Notes: generated from the sequence alone by a model not told the origin. A stretch of DNA of 64,000 nucleotides from Paramecium octaurelia (GCA_905182995.1 CAJJDP010000049.1:319286-383285); one strand, 5' to 3'; shown: positions 34,078 through 47,405, numbered from the stretch's first letter. Numbers and translations are program-made.

Positions 34078-37000
34078 ATGAGTTAGCATCTACTGACGGA
34101 GTAAGATATAAAGAAGATCTTTCCATATACTTAAAGTATTCATAATAGGTATTTGGAATAAAATAGAATGGAAAGCATACGGGATTAATTAAATAATTAG
34201 TAGTAACAATCAATCTCCATTCACATTAAGGATCTCATAGTCAAGTAATGATGTGATAATATTTAATTCTAAATAGAGACAAATTGAAACCTCGATTATT
34301 ATAGCCTTTGACAATGTTGGATGAAAGTTGTAATAGAGGAGTTAAAAGAATGAAGAAACTATTATATCATGATTCTCAAAATGTCAACCTCCATAATATC
34401 AATCAAAGAAGAGAAATGGTTTAGTTGGCATAATGGTTGGACATGATGGTCCAATAGGTCCATTCATAAAAATTAACAGATTATTAAGAATATTATAACA
34501 AATTGGAAATAGTCTTCCAAGGTTCGGTATTAGAGTTAGAAAGACAGATATCAATTGTGGGATTTGAATTCGGATAATTTTTGAAGAAATTATGGGAAGC
34601 TTTCACAGAAGAAGTCTAAAAAATCATTTTGGGATTGCAACAAAGAAATCAGCAAATTGAATAGAAATGTTTGGAGGACATAAACTAATTGCATAAGAAT
34701 TATCAAGAAGCAATTGAAAAATAGGCAGAGTCAATGAGGATGATGAAGGAAGAGGCATTGGCAGTTTAAAATTCAATTGTAAAAATGAAGAAGGAAAATG
34801 TATATTTAAGAAAGAAAGATAAAAGAAGAGAAGAACAATTGCATGAAATAATGAGTGAATTTTGGGAATAGAATTTACAATTAATTGAATATTAAGGAAT
34901 AGAAAAATTTCATAAGTAGGCTCAAACTGCTGAAGAGATGGATCTCGTTTTATAATAGAAGGATATGTTTGAATTCTTTAAATAAAAGTTTGAAGTGCAT
35001 AAAAAGGATATTGAAAATTAATATAAGTATTATATTGTATCATTATTCTAGGATTCTTACCTTATAGGATGAATATTATGATGGATCAACTCACTTGATT
35101 ATTACTGAATCTTCTGTTGACACAAGCGATTTAATTAAAACAAAAGTATAAAGTGAAGACACATCAGAATATTTTACTTATGTGAGTACCTCAACTCAGA
35201 CTCCAAAATAAGCAAAGAAAATAGATGAAGAAATATAGGTTTAGCCCTGCCAAGGAAATCAAGAATCACAAGTCAATTCAACATAATTAAGAAAAGAGAG
35301 AGTGCCACGAAATTAAACAGAATCAAAGTTATTCAGAAGGGCAAGATTCCCTTTATCTGAGATTATTTAAGAGTATAGTGCTCTGTATTTCCCTGAGTAA
35401 GAATTAAGTAGCAATGATCCTTAATTTATTGTTATTATGGCTGATCAAATTACCTAATTAAAGGATAGAATTGAGGATCTATTGACTGTATTAAATTTGA
35501 GAGGGGATAATTCAAGTGAAGACATTTTTGCAATCAAATAATATTTACTTTAAAATTATGGCAATTTCAACTTTTATTTTAATGTAAATAATTTTATATT
35601 ATATAATTTAGTAATGTTGGAATGTGTTATAAACACAAATCTCGGTTGTTATGGATGCTAAAATAGATAAAGAAGAAATGGAACTTGAAATGAAAGAAAT
35701 CGAAAATAAATTTAATGAAAATGTTGCATTGTTCAAGAAATACCATAATAGAGCTAAGGAAAAAGAAACTATTGTAAAATTTTATAATAATATAAGTCTA
35801 AATTTTATGAAGACTCTTTAATTAAGGTCATCAGGTATGCCCCATAATTTTTAATTAATCAAATTAAAGAGTAAGCCAATGTGTATGGAGTGTTAGAAAA
35901 TGTTGAATTTAAGGAATTTAAACGAAGACAAGGCACTAATATTGATCCTAAACAATAATCATAACTATCCATTAAAGATTTAGACTCACCTACCAAATCT
36001 CCTAATAAAACCTTAACAAATATCAATATTTCTAAGCCTCTGATGAAAATTTAGAAAATTCCAAGTCAGATTGAGATCTCGAGTAAAGAAGATGATGACG
36101 TATACAAAAGCGATTCATCCAAAGAAGGTTCTGGAGAAGAAAGTGATGTTTCTTTTAGTTAAATTAAATTGGATTTCAAGCAAAGCAAACCTAAGTTAAC
36201 AATAGAAAAGAAATTAAGAATATCCACTTGTCCAGTAAAATCTGCCTCATATGCTACGAATTTATTAAAATAAAGTAATATTATTAGTTTAATATCTATA
36301 GTGTTATCTAAATTCAATATTAATTATAGAACTGGATTATACTAATTAAGTACTATCCTCTAAAATTATAATGAATTAATTATGAAAATCCCAAATACAA
36401 TTTAAAATACTCCTCTTCATGTTCATATGTACGAGAACATTGTTGCACATTATGGTTAGTCATAATTTAGTGATGCAAATAGATACAAAAGAACTATTCG
36501 AAGCTTCTTATTTTTTGAAACCAAAAGCAGTACTTGCTAATTAGTTGTCAAATTTTTAAAAGCAGAATATGATATCTAAGATCTCAATTTATATCTCTAA
36601 ATAGTTTAATCATTATAAGAATATCCAAATGTTTCATATTCAAAATTCATTGATACACTACTTAAATGGTTTTCAGATAATAAGTACTCGTAAAGTGAAA
36701 TTGATAATATTATATATGATATTTCAACTTCAGAAGTTGCTTATATGTAGAGTTAATAAGGACCATGTGATTATGATATCTTGATGTACTAGTTTTTGGA
36801 AATATTTTAAAAATACAAAAATCGTACTTCTATCAAGTATAAGCATCTGTACACTGCTGTAGATCTAATGAATAAAGGTAGTATTGACTTTTCTTAATGG
36901 AATTTTTTGTATGAAGTATTGTGTTGCATCAACTATTCATTTTCCATCAGACTATTTTATTAAGAAGCAGATTACTGTGGGGATAGCGGAAAGATGATGT

Positions 37001-37420
37001 CAAAATAAAGATTTACTTTGGTTTGTGATGAGTTAAAGATATTTTAGGAGGATGATCAAATTAAGTTATTAGATAGAGAGACCTATTTTACAATCAGGGA
37101 GAAGATCAATACTTCATGGATGAGAGAAAAGATAGTGATGAAAATGTCATTTATTAAAGCAAACAAGGTAAGAATTCTTTCTAAACTAATAGTATAATAA
37201 ATTTATAAAGAGTATTTTTGCAGCAATCGATACATTTGTTTAAAATCCAAAGAACTGTTAATTTGAAGCAGAGACTATTTGTTATATGTATAAGCTATTA
37301 TAAAAAACCTGGAAGCCCTAGTTCTTAGAATCGTAATTAAATATAGGCATACCAGTCGAAATTTCGTTAATAAACACTACTTACAGAAGAATGGAACTCA
37401 AAATTCTCAACAAAGATTGA
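34078..37420 (+). CDS. Large coiled-coil protein, unknown C-terminal domain
   Basis: The gene starts MSQHLLTEQDIKKIFPYTQS, and a 32-base intron then joins it to LKPRLLQPLTMLDESCNRGV. Residues of about 100-330 form long coiled coils (FLKKLWEAFTEEVQKIILGL, EALAVQNSIVKMKKENVYLR). A Ser/Thr/Gln linker follows, then a second helical segment. Two small introns (28 and 23 bases) around 35600 and 35790 fuse what first look like two genes. The C-terminal 350 residues are folded-looking (RTIRSFLFFETKSSTCQLVV, SIKYKHLYTAVDLMNKGSID, which is faintly EF-hand-like). About 1,060 residues in all. No family was recognised; the layout suits a ciliary or cortical scaffold. Confidence 0.72.
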
Positions 37421-37483
37421 AATTTAATTATAAATATCTCATAGAAATTAAATTCCGATATATTAATAAACGCATAAATTAGA

Positions 37484-39540
37484 TCATATTTCTTAATAAA
37501 GGAATTTAATGATGTCTTGATAGTGTTATCTGGCTTTATGTCTTTGCATTTTCATGGTTTCAGTCAATATTCCAACCTACATAAAAAGTTTTGGCTCTAA
37601 ATAAACATTCTTGATTTGTTCAAATCCATTTAGATTATCTTGTTTTCCCTAGAGATTAAAATGATAAATACTTATTCATTAACTAATTTTAAGACATGAG
37701 CTCTAATAGTTTTATCTTAACACAATTATGCATGATCCCCTTAGACATTCAATTCAGCAGCCCATTGTTTCAAAAAAGTCTATTCAGGTACAATAACCCC
37801 AACGGTATGATTGGAGAGAGAGTCACCAAAAACGACGATCTCAGAAATTCCTTTAACTCTCAAATAGCAATTTTCAATTTTTTCTGGTGAAACATATTCT
37901 CCTTGAGATAATTTGAACAGATTCTTTTTTCTGTCAATCAATTTAAGTGCTCCATCAATGATTTCTCCAATGTCACCAGTGTGCACCCAACCTTCTTCAT
38001 CTATAGTTTCTTTAGTTGATTAAACATTATTGAAATAACTCCTAATAACACTGGGTCCTCTCAAACAGACTTCTCCTCTTATTTTCTTTTGTCCATCAAC
38101 AACTTAATCAGTTAAATAATCCATCTCTGGAACACTGACTAATTTGAATTCCTAAGAAATGGTTGGTCCACCAATATGACCACATACAGAATCATTATAA
38201 TCAGTTAAGAATGAAGCAGCAGTAGTTTCTGTCTATCCATAGCCTTCTATGATTTAACAGCAGAAACAAACTTTTAAGTACTCCAAAATCTTAGGTGAAA
38301 TTGGGGCAGCACCAGTAATCATAATTCTCTGTCTACCACCAAGAATAGATCTGGTCTTAACAAAGGCTTCATCCAATTGATCATGAGTTGTTTTACCTGT
38401 GGCTCTATAATACTTAAGTTTGGCAGCAAGGGCAAGTTCAAATTTTTATTAGATTTCAGGAGGCAAAGAATTTAATTAAGCCTGAATTCCTTCATAAAAT
38501 CTGTTGAAGATTCTGGGGACTCCACAAAAGTAGGTTGGTTTGCATCTTTGAATGTCTCTAGCTATGGTTTGTATGTTTCCACTAAAGTAATTGATTTCGG
38601 CTCCTCCTGATAGAGCTGCCAAATGAACCACCCTCTCAAAAGTATGGGGTAATGGTAGATATGACAAATACACATCGTCTTATGTAAAACTAAAATGATC
38701 TTAATGTTCGAAGAGAGCAAGCATTGAAGTAAAATTAAGATGAGTCTAAATGGCTGCCTTTGGTTCCCCAGTTGTGCCACTAGTGAAAACTAAGGTTAAG
38801 GGGTGTTGGGGATCCAAATTTGGAAAAGGTTAGACCTTTCCATCTGATTTTTTAATGTAGTCCTCCCATGTGATAACTTCCTTCTTTTATTCTGCCAAAG
38901 TATTTAGGACGGCTGGATCTTGGGCTCCAATTGTTACTATGGTTTTTAAGTAAGGTAAATTCGATTTGGCCAAAAATCCTATTGTGCTTGCTTACACAAA
39001 ACACACACTAAATAAAAATAATATATTTTTACCTCACTTGAGTGATATTCATAGAATATGTGATACTCTCAACTCCTAGAGTATCATAAAATGGACAAGA
39101 TGTAAATCCATATAAGATACAGGCCACATCTATCAGTGTCCACTCCCTTCTATTAGACAAATAAATTCCCACAGGCTTAATTACATTGTTTTACTAATCT
39201 TTGACCTCTTTAATTGAATCCTATAAACAAAGGGAAGAACCAAGAGAAGTTGCAATTTCTTACAATTCCTAATGCATAGATTCATAAAATACTTTGTATG
39301 AAATGTGATCGTATCGTTGGGTTTCTTCATTGAAAGTTCCCAATGTCTTCTTCTCAGATAGCTTTTCAAGTTAGACTAGAAATTGCTGTTGCATGTTCAC
39401 CTTTCTATTGTCTATGGGGGGTAAAAATGCATCCTAAAGCTATGTCTAATGTTTACTTTTGCCAATGGATGCCTGTATATTGGAGTTTCATTGGGTTTGG
39501 GTTCTGAAATTGGACAAAGATATTCTCGTTTTGCTTACAT
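37484..39540 (-). CDS. Long-chain acyl-CoA synthetase (ACSL type)
   Basis: This is an AMP-forming ligase that activates long-chain fatty acids to acyl-CoA with ATP. The phosphate-binding P-loop LVFTSGTTGEPKAAI is present. So are the ACSL-type LSYLPLPHTFERVVHLAALS, the fatty-acid-gate-side YFCGVPRIFNRFYEG, and the C-terminal hinge MHTGDIGEI..GALKLIDRKKN followed by LFKLSQGEYVSPEKIE. The final lysine region ends the protein at TGA 37486-37484. About 650 residues, typical for the family. The N-terminus lacks an obvious signal or membrane anchor. Small introns (23 bases each near both ends) are needed. Members act at the ER, mitochondria or peroxisomes. Confidence 0.95.
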
Positions 39541-39667
39541 ATCTAATTTATTAATGATTTTATATTTATTCAATCATCCATTTAACACGTAAATTTAAGA
39601 TATGAAAATATTACACATTATATTATTTCTTAATATTTTTATATTATTTTTTTTATTAAATATATTT

Positions 39668-42289
39668 ATGAGTAAATAGAAGTAAACTGATAATAAAACT
39701 AATGAATAATTTATTAGTGATTTGCGGTCTCTTTTTGAAGTCACTAGCAATAGACACAAATAGGATAAGGATTTCTTGAAAAAATTTACATCCCTCATTA
39801 AAAAAGAAAAACTCATTGATAAAAAAAACATCGTGAATGAATTGCTCAATCTGTTTAAGCTGGCTTCCAATTCTAAAACTCTTTATTTTAATACCATTGT
39901 TGATGGTCTATTGCTTTTATAAGCCAAAGACATCAATATAAATCTTGTATTGGCTGAAGCAATCAAAGGTCCATGTTAAATAGATAAAAAATCAAAAGAA
40001 AATTAAGACAATGAAGAAATCAAACTCTTTTGCTTTCAAAAATTGGAAATCCAACATGCAGAAACCCAACTCAACTTGTCCAAAGTATTGGTTTTCATGG
40101 AAAGAGTGTTAAAGATGATTTCCACCAAAACTAAAGAAGAAACCAAAAAAATATTTTAATTCTTAACTTCAATCCAGGACATCCTCAGCCAACAATTACA
40201 ACTCTAGAGCTTAATTTGTATACTCATACTCAAAATTGTATTGACTTTAATGAAACACTCAGTACTCTAGAAGACAGACATGAAGGTCTTGTATAATCTT
40301 ATAGATGAATAAAGTATTCACTAAGTTTTTAAAAATATCTTAACGATCGCAAAAACAACGTGTACTATTCTATTTATATTTTAGATGTTCATAAATATTA
40401 TCATTACATATTCAAAAGTTGCTTCATGCTATTATGTGAAATTTGTATCAAAAATAAAATGGCAGTCTACTTTTAAGCATTTCTCTGCAGCCCCTTGAGC
40501 TAAACCCATCTCAAAACTATTTTTAACATCATCAAAGAATTCAATTATCTATTCTTCTAGGATGTCAAAGATTTGGTACTCATTTTCAACTATCTATTAG
40601 CCATATTTATTTGAAAAACCAAGATTTCTTATAGATTATCTCCCTACAAACTTTTTATTAGGATTGCTGAACAGAAATCCAGGAAATTGGATGTGTGTAT
40701 AAAACTTCATCCAAAATCATATTCAAATTGATGACAAATACTTAAATTTTACAATTGCCAACCTAGCATAAAGACAATCTAAAATAGTAGACCCTGGTTA
40801 CATCTTCTAATCAAATAAATTGTATTGTTCTCAATCACTAATATCTAGGAAAAAGAAAAACATCAATCAAATAGATCAATTATTAATTGAGTCAATATAA
40901 ATGCAATAAGACGTTGGAGATTATAACACCTATATTTATTGCTAATTGCATTTACTTCTATATTTAAACTCCTATGATTTAACTAGTAATTACTTCAGTA
41001 AAACATAAATATCTTGTGATTCAAGATTTTTCAAGAGACTGTTCTTGCTGAAATTAGAAGATAAAATGTAACCATCTTATAACTCATATTTAGCTATAAA
41101 TATTAAGAAATTACAAAATTATCAAAACCCAGATAAGGTACAAATTAATACTTTACCTTCTAAATCAACAAACAGTTAAAGCAATTAAAGTACCCTTTTT
41201 CCTAAACTTAAATTAAAAACATCTATTAGGATGTCAAATAAATGCTTAATATTAGTTATCATTTCTAATTCCCATTCATTACTAAATTTTCCTAATATGT
41301 CAAAGTACTCTTTAAAGATCTGACTCAATAATTCTTAAACAATACTCTATTTCCATTTGATTACCAACAGTACTTTGGCTTAAGTAAGATTTTCTCAATT
41401 ACATAGTTATGATCTTAAGTTCATATTCGAAATAAGCATTCTAAGCCTTTATATTCTCAATTTTCAATTCATTATTGGTAATGAAGAAGCCTCATGTTGT
41501 GCATTAAGGGTTGACGCAATTGCAATTGTCTGCTTTAGAAGAAGTTGGAGTTATGTTTAATGAGTTGAATATTGAAGATTCTATATTTTAGCAAATGATA
41601 ATTGCAACTATCCACTTCTTTACTACATTTGAGATAAAAAAAAATTAAAAATTGAATCAATTCACTCAAATTCTAGAGAGATTAAAGACGTATTTAAGAT
41701 TGAATTGGAAGAGTGAACAAGGCGTATTAAAATAATACAAATAACTTATGTTGATGGCAGTTGATCGATTTTTGATGATGAATGGATTAGGGTAATTATA
41801 AAATAATAAATAGAGCATAATCTCTGAAAAATAATCAAAGTAAATTTTTGAAGTTCTTCAATACTCACTTAGTAAATAACTGTGATTTTATTGAAATTTT
41901 GATTAAGATAACCTAACATATCAAGATTTAAGAAGTTTCAAAGTATTTAGAATATTTAGGAGAGTGTTATTTGGGAAGTCTGGCAATTCATAAGTAGAAT
42001 AGAAGTCTGAAATTTTAATTGTGTACATAAGTATCAAAGAGGATTATATTAGATTTTGTATCATCATAGATAGAATGCTTTGATTTATTTGGAACAAAAT
42101 ATGAAGGATCCAGATCAACTTTATGAATTGCTATATTATTTTCAGAGGGAGAAAAGATTAAAACAAGAGTAACCAAATGTTGAATCAAATGGAAGATATT
42201 AATGTAGAAAGAAATTAGTCTATTTATTCATGAAAGAATCGTAGTTTACAAAAGTGCATTATAATTGTTTATTGAAATTATTAAAATGA
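39668..42289 (+). CDS. Large helical repeat-like protein, unknown
   Basis: The gene starts MSKQKQTDNKTNEQFISDLR and runs to TGA 42287-42289, about 830 residues after several small introns. One of them (25 bases) lies near 40580. The product is almost wholly helical (FLKKFTSLIKKEKLIDKKNI, LNLSKVLVFMERVLKMISTK, LFEKPRFLIDYLPTNFLLGL), as in HEAT or Armadillo proteins. I found no motif that names a family. The splice pattern around 41150-41240 is unclear, where two frames alternate. The stop overlaps the start of the next gene by four bases, so the 3' boundary deserves caution. Confidence 0.62.
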
Positions 42290-42799
42290 AAAAAAAATAA
42301 AAACATATATGTTGGATCTGCTACTAAACAAACAGTCACAAGCGATTTAAACCATGTAATTGCAAAGGCTCTTTGTCATATATTCATAAAAAATGCTTGA
42401 ATGAATGGGCAACCAAGTAGTACAATCAAAACAATTAGATAATAAAATGTCCTAATTGCAAATATGAATATTTATTTGCAATAAAAGAGTGCTATAAAGT
42501 AAACCTAAAGGTTATTTAAGTTGCGTAATTTTTCAACTTGGCAATTTTTTGATTCAATAGAGAAGATTGTTTTAATTTGCATGACACTAAGTTTAATAAT
42601 AATTTCTGGATTAGATTTTATGTCTGTGTCAGATTATTTGCAGTCTGATGAAAATGATAAGTAAGAAGTAACAATGTTCAAATGGGTAAATAGAGTTCAT
42701 TTTGGAACAGTTTTAATCATACTCTGTTCGGCAACATTCAATATAGTGCAGATGGCAGTGAGTAAGTTTGAGTTGGAAATTTTGGATATCCGAAATTGA
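42286..42799 (+). CDS. RING-CH (MARCH-type) membrane E3 ubiquitin ligase
   Basis: One 22-base intron gives exactly 164 codons. The C4HC3 RING-CH finger opens the protein: HICWICYQTNSHKRFKPCNC, GSLSYIHKKCLNEW and IKCPNCKYEY. Two hydrophobic segments follow (IVLICMTLSLIIISGLDF and FGTVLIILCSATFNIVQMAV), with a short polar loop between them. This is the layout of MARCH ligases, which ubiquitinate membrane proteins with the finger in the cytosol. The ATG lies inside the stop region of the upstream gene (ATGA overlap). The start is forced because the first zinc-binding Cys is nine residues in. Confidence 0.88.
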
Positions 42800-42935
42800 T
42801 GAATCTACTATTTTATTGTTTATATCGATATATAGTAATGAATGAGAAAGTAATTGGTCTAAATAAATAATTATGAGTGAGAAAGTTAAATGGTTAGTTG
42901 CTTATTAAATTTGAGAAAATATTAAACAAATAATA

Positions 42936-44358
42936 TCAATTCAATATAAAGGAACCAACAGTTTTGTAATTATTTAATTCAACATCTTCATCTAAAGACT
43001 TGTGAGTATCTTGAATGATTTCGCCCTTGACATCTTCCAATTGATTCACGCTTGTCTATTTTTCATCCAACGACTTGATTTCTGGTTCTTGATTTAATTG
43101 TTTGGATGAAGAGTAAAAATATATATGATTCCCTATTTCATCCACTCTATCTATTTTCTCTTTATACTCTTCTACTCGTAGAATCGTACTGGCACAGTAG
43201 GGCTCTTTTGTAAGTACCATGTTTTGATCAATCTATTCAACCCCTATTAGTTATTCGGATGTTGACAAATTTTATAATTTATCCGGATTCAATGAAAAAC
43301 AAAATTGGTTTTGATTTTGTTCTTGATTGTCCGGATGTAGCCAAGGGTGTAGAATGAACTCTATAAATTAATATGATTGAAACCTGTTGAGGATAATCGT
43401 TTTTCAGGTTCTTTTCTTAGTAATCTCTTCAAGAGATCCTACTGCAACAGGTCTAGAGATTCAAATTGTGCGGTGTTCTCTACATTGTAATTAGGATCAC
43501 ATATTAATTCAATTGTATCTATTATTTGATCTTTTTGAAATGGCAATTATTAACAAAACAATTAATACACAATAACTCCAATAGACCATATATCGACTAA
43601 ATAATTATTTACTATTACCTTTTTAGTTGTATCCTCCTCCAGCGAAGATTTCAGGCGCCTAATAAAATAGTGAACCAGTTCTTGTCCACATTTCGATATT
43701 CTATGTAGAATTTCTGGTTTTGGTGACGAATTTTTTAGAGACTCCAAAATCAATTATTTTAATTTTTGCATCATCTTCTGTCAGTTACACCAAGATATTA
43801 TCTGGTTTGAGATCCCTATGACAAACACATTTGCTATGAATTTTATCTATGGCTTTGGCTAGTTCTAGAATCAGTAATTGTTGCTATCTAATAGTTAATT
43901 ATTTTTTTTATTAGAGGATTTTGTCTAATGAGGGATATGGACACAATTCCATAACAAGATGGATTTCTTCTTTGGTGACATTTATGAATAGATCAATAGC
44001 CTTGATTACACATTGCAGATCATTTAGTTGTCTATTGATTTTAAAGGTTTTTTTAATTGTACTGATGATTTCAGGATCTCCAGAGCGAAATACCTTTACT
44101 GCATACTGAATTGCATTTCCCTCTAATTTGTTATAACAGATTTTTACAATCCCATGTGCTCCCTAACCTATTATACTTAATTCCATTACCAAGATTCTTA
44201 TTCTTGTAACAATAAATCTCATCAAAATTTTTGTATAATGTTATTGAAGGTGTTTCATTGATTTGAATATTGTCATTGGATTGAAATTGATGCTTTCTAC
44301 CTTTAAATAAAGTCTATTTGAGAGTTTGTCTAATTTAATTTGCATTGTTGGTTCGCAT
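42936..44358 (-). CDS. Ser/Thr protein kinase, CaMK-like
   Basis: After a 40-residue polar N-terminus the kinase domain shows every catalytic motif. The Gly-loop is KNLGQGAHGIVKIC (restored by a 22-base intron), the lysine AIQYAVKVF, the hinge LVMELCPYPSL, the catalytic loop CVCHRDLKPDNILV, the metal site KIIDFGVSKKF, the activation end restored by splicing before an APEIF, and helix F LVDIWSIGVIVY. The C-terminal 150 residues are acidic and polar (LNQEPEIKSLDEKQTSVNQL) and end GSFILN. CaMK-like kinases without visible EF-hands are abundant in Paramecium. Calmodulin binding cannot be judged. It should be an active Ser/Thr kinase. Confidence 0.92.
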
Positions 44359-44448
44359 TGGTTATAAATATTTAAATAGAGATTAATTAAAATATTACAA
44401 TTTGTGAATGAGAGAAATTATAAATTTTGAATATATCATTTGTGGTCT

Positions 44449-45143
44449 TCATTAATTGATTTGAATAACTTGATTTTCTTATTGTTTAATGAATTGTTAT
44501 GTCTGTCTCAACTTATCTAAAGCAGTTACAATTTTGGTTTCAATTGTTTAATTTATCTCCTCATCTATCTGATTGAGCTTTGTAATGATGTCTTTCATCT
44601 TTTCTTCTGAAAATTGAGGTTCCTCTTCATCTGATACTTCGTCTGTTGATCTATTTTCAAATTAAAAGTCTTGCCATTCATTATTATTAAATGTTTTATC
44701 ATTATTTTCAAGCTGCTATTCAATTTATTCAACTTGCTCAATAATGTTCGATGGAAGATTAGTAAAATCCAGTCCTTTGGTATACGGGACTGTATCTAAT
44801 TTCAGTTGTTTTAAACGAGAGTGATAGACATTACAAGAAATTTGATTCAATATTTTAGTATTGTTCAGATATCTACAATATTTAACCCAAATGCATACTT
44901 AATAGCATCAATAGCAGAATTTACCTCATCATATTCAATAAAGACTTTTGTTAACAATTAGCCTCTCTCAAATATTAATATCTATAATATCAATGAAAAG
45001 CGTACTTTTGATATTGAACCGTGTTTGGAGAAAATCTTGAGCAACGATTAGTTATTGATTTGAATATTATTTTGAGTGGTCTTGAGACAAACTAAAGCTA
45101 CTCTTGTTGGCGTTGGATCTCTCTTTTTTTTCCTTTGAGACAT
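44449..45143 (-). CDS. RRM-containing RNA-binding protein, PTB-like
   Basis: Two introns (24 and 26 bases) give exactly 215 codons. Residues 15-100 read as an RRM of the PTB/hnRNP-L kind: TRVALVCLKTTQNNIQINNQ, LLKIFSKHGSISKI, LIFERGQLLTKVFIEYDEVN, SAIDAIKYLNNTKIL. This type lacks the aromatic RNP1 residues and has Leu-rich strands. PTB-type RRMs bind pyrimidine-rich RNA. The C-terminal 110 residues are acidic, with a coiled coil (EEKMKDIITKLNQIDEEINQ). Only one RRM is present, so it may be a short relative rather than a full PTB protein. Confidence 0.66.
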
Positions 45144-45273
45144 TATATAATAAATTAATTAATGTTTTTCTCACTCTCTTCAATACGAAAGCCTAAACAG
45201 GAATTCAATTTATTACATTTGGAAACTCAAGAATACTACTTCCTATCGCTCAAAGTCTCACTTCACAATAACA

Positions 45274-47405
45274 ATGAGTAACCCATATCCATATAAGAAT
45301 AGAATTCGTGGTAAATTACACATCTGTTCCCGTTCCCTGGTATTCCAGCCAAACCAACCAAAATTGCCCATGATCAAGATGAAATACTCAAATAATCTCA
45401 TACTGAAGATTTTGCGTAACATCGATACAAAAACCATGAATTAAATCATGTCCATCAAATGGACTCCCTCCTTACTGATGGAAGATATTGACTCACTAGA
45501 TATTAATTAGTTGTATCAGCATTTCAAGAGAGACAAAAACAACGAATTATTGGATCGACTCTACAAAGTTCAATCCAGAACTGCCAATTCACAATATACT
45601 ATCATGTTTCTCAGAGTAGATAAACTGTTTGTTATTAATAGAAATCCAATCAGTCCCTACATTACTGAAACTGTAAGCTAATTTCATTATCACGTAGTGC
45701 GATGAGAATATTGTGTTTTCGATTTCATAATCAAATTCAAAATAAAATATAGTCAGATTTCTCAAGCTTTATCAAGGACTCACATAAGCAGAAGATGAAA
45801 ACTCATTTATTAGCACAATCATCAATACAACATTAAATGAAGCAATGAATGAACACAGAGCCTACTCCTCTTAGTAAGGACTAAAAATTGAACTTGCTGT
45901 TAAGTGTAAATTGATTAGGCCTGAAGGGAACATCTATGGATTATTTTCTATTCAGAGAGATGAAGGAATTAAATACATTCCATTAATCAATTCCCCAAAA
46001 GGAAAGATATTGATGTGGCAATTGACTGATATTAAATTCTTCTTGAAATATCGTTACATGTTTAAATAAATTGGTTTAGAAATCTGGTTCTTCAACAAAA
46101 AAAGAAGTGTTTTACTTGCTTTTGAAGATCCGCAACAATTAGACACAGTCTATAAATATTTAATCAGAAAAACTACCAAAAATTAAATCAGCTCCATTAC
46201 AGTTGAAAAATTAACAGAACTTTGGGTTGATGGTAGTTTAAGCAACTTTGACTATTTGATGTCCTTAAACACCTTTTCTAGTAGAAGCTTCTGCGATCTA
46301 TCCGCATATCCCGTATTTCCTTGGGTCATTGCAGAATACACAGACAAAACCTTTGATTTAACATCTCCAGAATTCTTCAGGGATTTGTCTCGACCTGTTG
46401 GTGCCCTTAATAAACATAGATTACAAAAATACAAGCAATCCTATTAAGAATAACTGAAGAGTCTAAAGAATAATAATAATAATGACATCATACCATACAT
46501 ATATCCTACTCATTATTCTAGTCCTGGAACCGTCGTGTATTATTTAATAAGAAAAATACCTGAATTTGTAATTAAACTGTAAAACGGTGTATTTGGACCA
46601 ACTGACCGTATCTTTAGAGGCATTGATAGTACCTGGTATACAACATTGAATTTACATGCTGATTCTAAAGAATTGATTCCAGAGTTCTATTCACTTGATC
46701 CAGATTTCTTGATCAATTGTGATAAATTGGAATTGGGAATGACTTAAGAAGGAGAAATTATTGATGATGCCATCATACCACCTTGGGCTAATTCAATGAC
46801 TGATTTCTTATTGAAAATGAGGATGGCATTAGAGAGCGATTACGTAAGTTCCTAGTTGCCAAAGTGGATAGATCTAATATTTGGTTGCAAAACCAGAGGA
46901 GATGAGGCTGTCAAGTAAGATAATTTATTCTATCCTTATACTTATGCTGAAAATGTGAACTGGAATTAATGCAGAACCTCTATAGAAAAACAAGCTCTGG
47001 AAACCTAAGTAGCAGAATTTGGATAGGTTCCAATATAGTTATTTAATTCAAGTCATCCAAACAGAAAACTCAAAATACACCCTTCATTGAAATAAAAATA
47101 GTAGTAGTAGTTAAATTCATCAAGTTAAAGAAATCTATAATTAACTGACATTCAATAGGAATCCTAGAATAAGGATTATGTTACATGTTTGTAGAATCAG
47201 GTATCATCTTTATAATGGGAAAACGAGAAATTGAAATTTAATTTAGATACAATTAAACAGGAGTTATAATTATAAAAAATAGAGACATTCAATTCATAAT
47301 ACGATTAAGTATGTTATTGCTTCTATATATTTTAGGAGGAAATAGATAAAAAAGGATAAGATTTGATGAGCGATGATAGTTTATATCAACAAATCAAGAT
47401 GTGAT
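45274..47405 (+). CDS. BEACH-domain protein of the FAN/NSMAF type
   Basis: The BEACH domain lies in the middle: FDYLMSLNTFSSRSFCDLSA, YPVFPWVIAEYTDKTFDLTS, FRDLSRPVGALNKHRLQKYK, YPTHYSSPGTVVYYLIRKIP, TWYTTLNLHADSKELIPEFY and PPWANSMTDFLLKMRMALES. Upstream is a GRAM/PH-like region (GKLHICSRSLVFQPNQPKLP, then FLKYRYMFKQIGLEIWFFNK), as in FAN/NSMAF. BEACH proteins organise vesicle traffic and membrane-protein sorting. NSMAF proteins continue into WD40 repeats, but here the C-terminal 150 residues after the BEACH domain are Gln-rich and no WD40 is seen. At least two small introns are needed; the stop is TGA 47403-47405. Confidence 0.92.

Noticed and set aside
35580-35660. Gene boundary between two coiled-coil proteins, with a new start at ATG 35650
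   Set aside because: Removing introns of 28 and 23 bases carries one frame straight through, and the gap is shorter than any believable pair of 3' and 5' regions.
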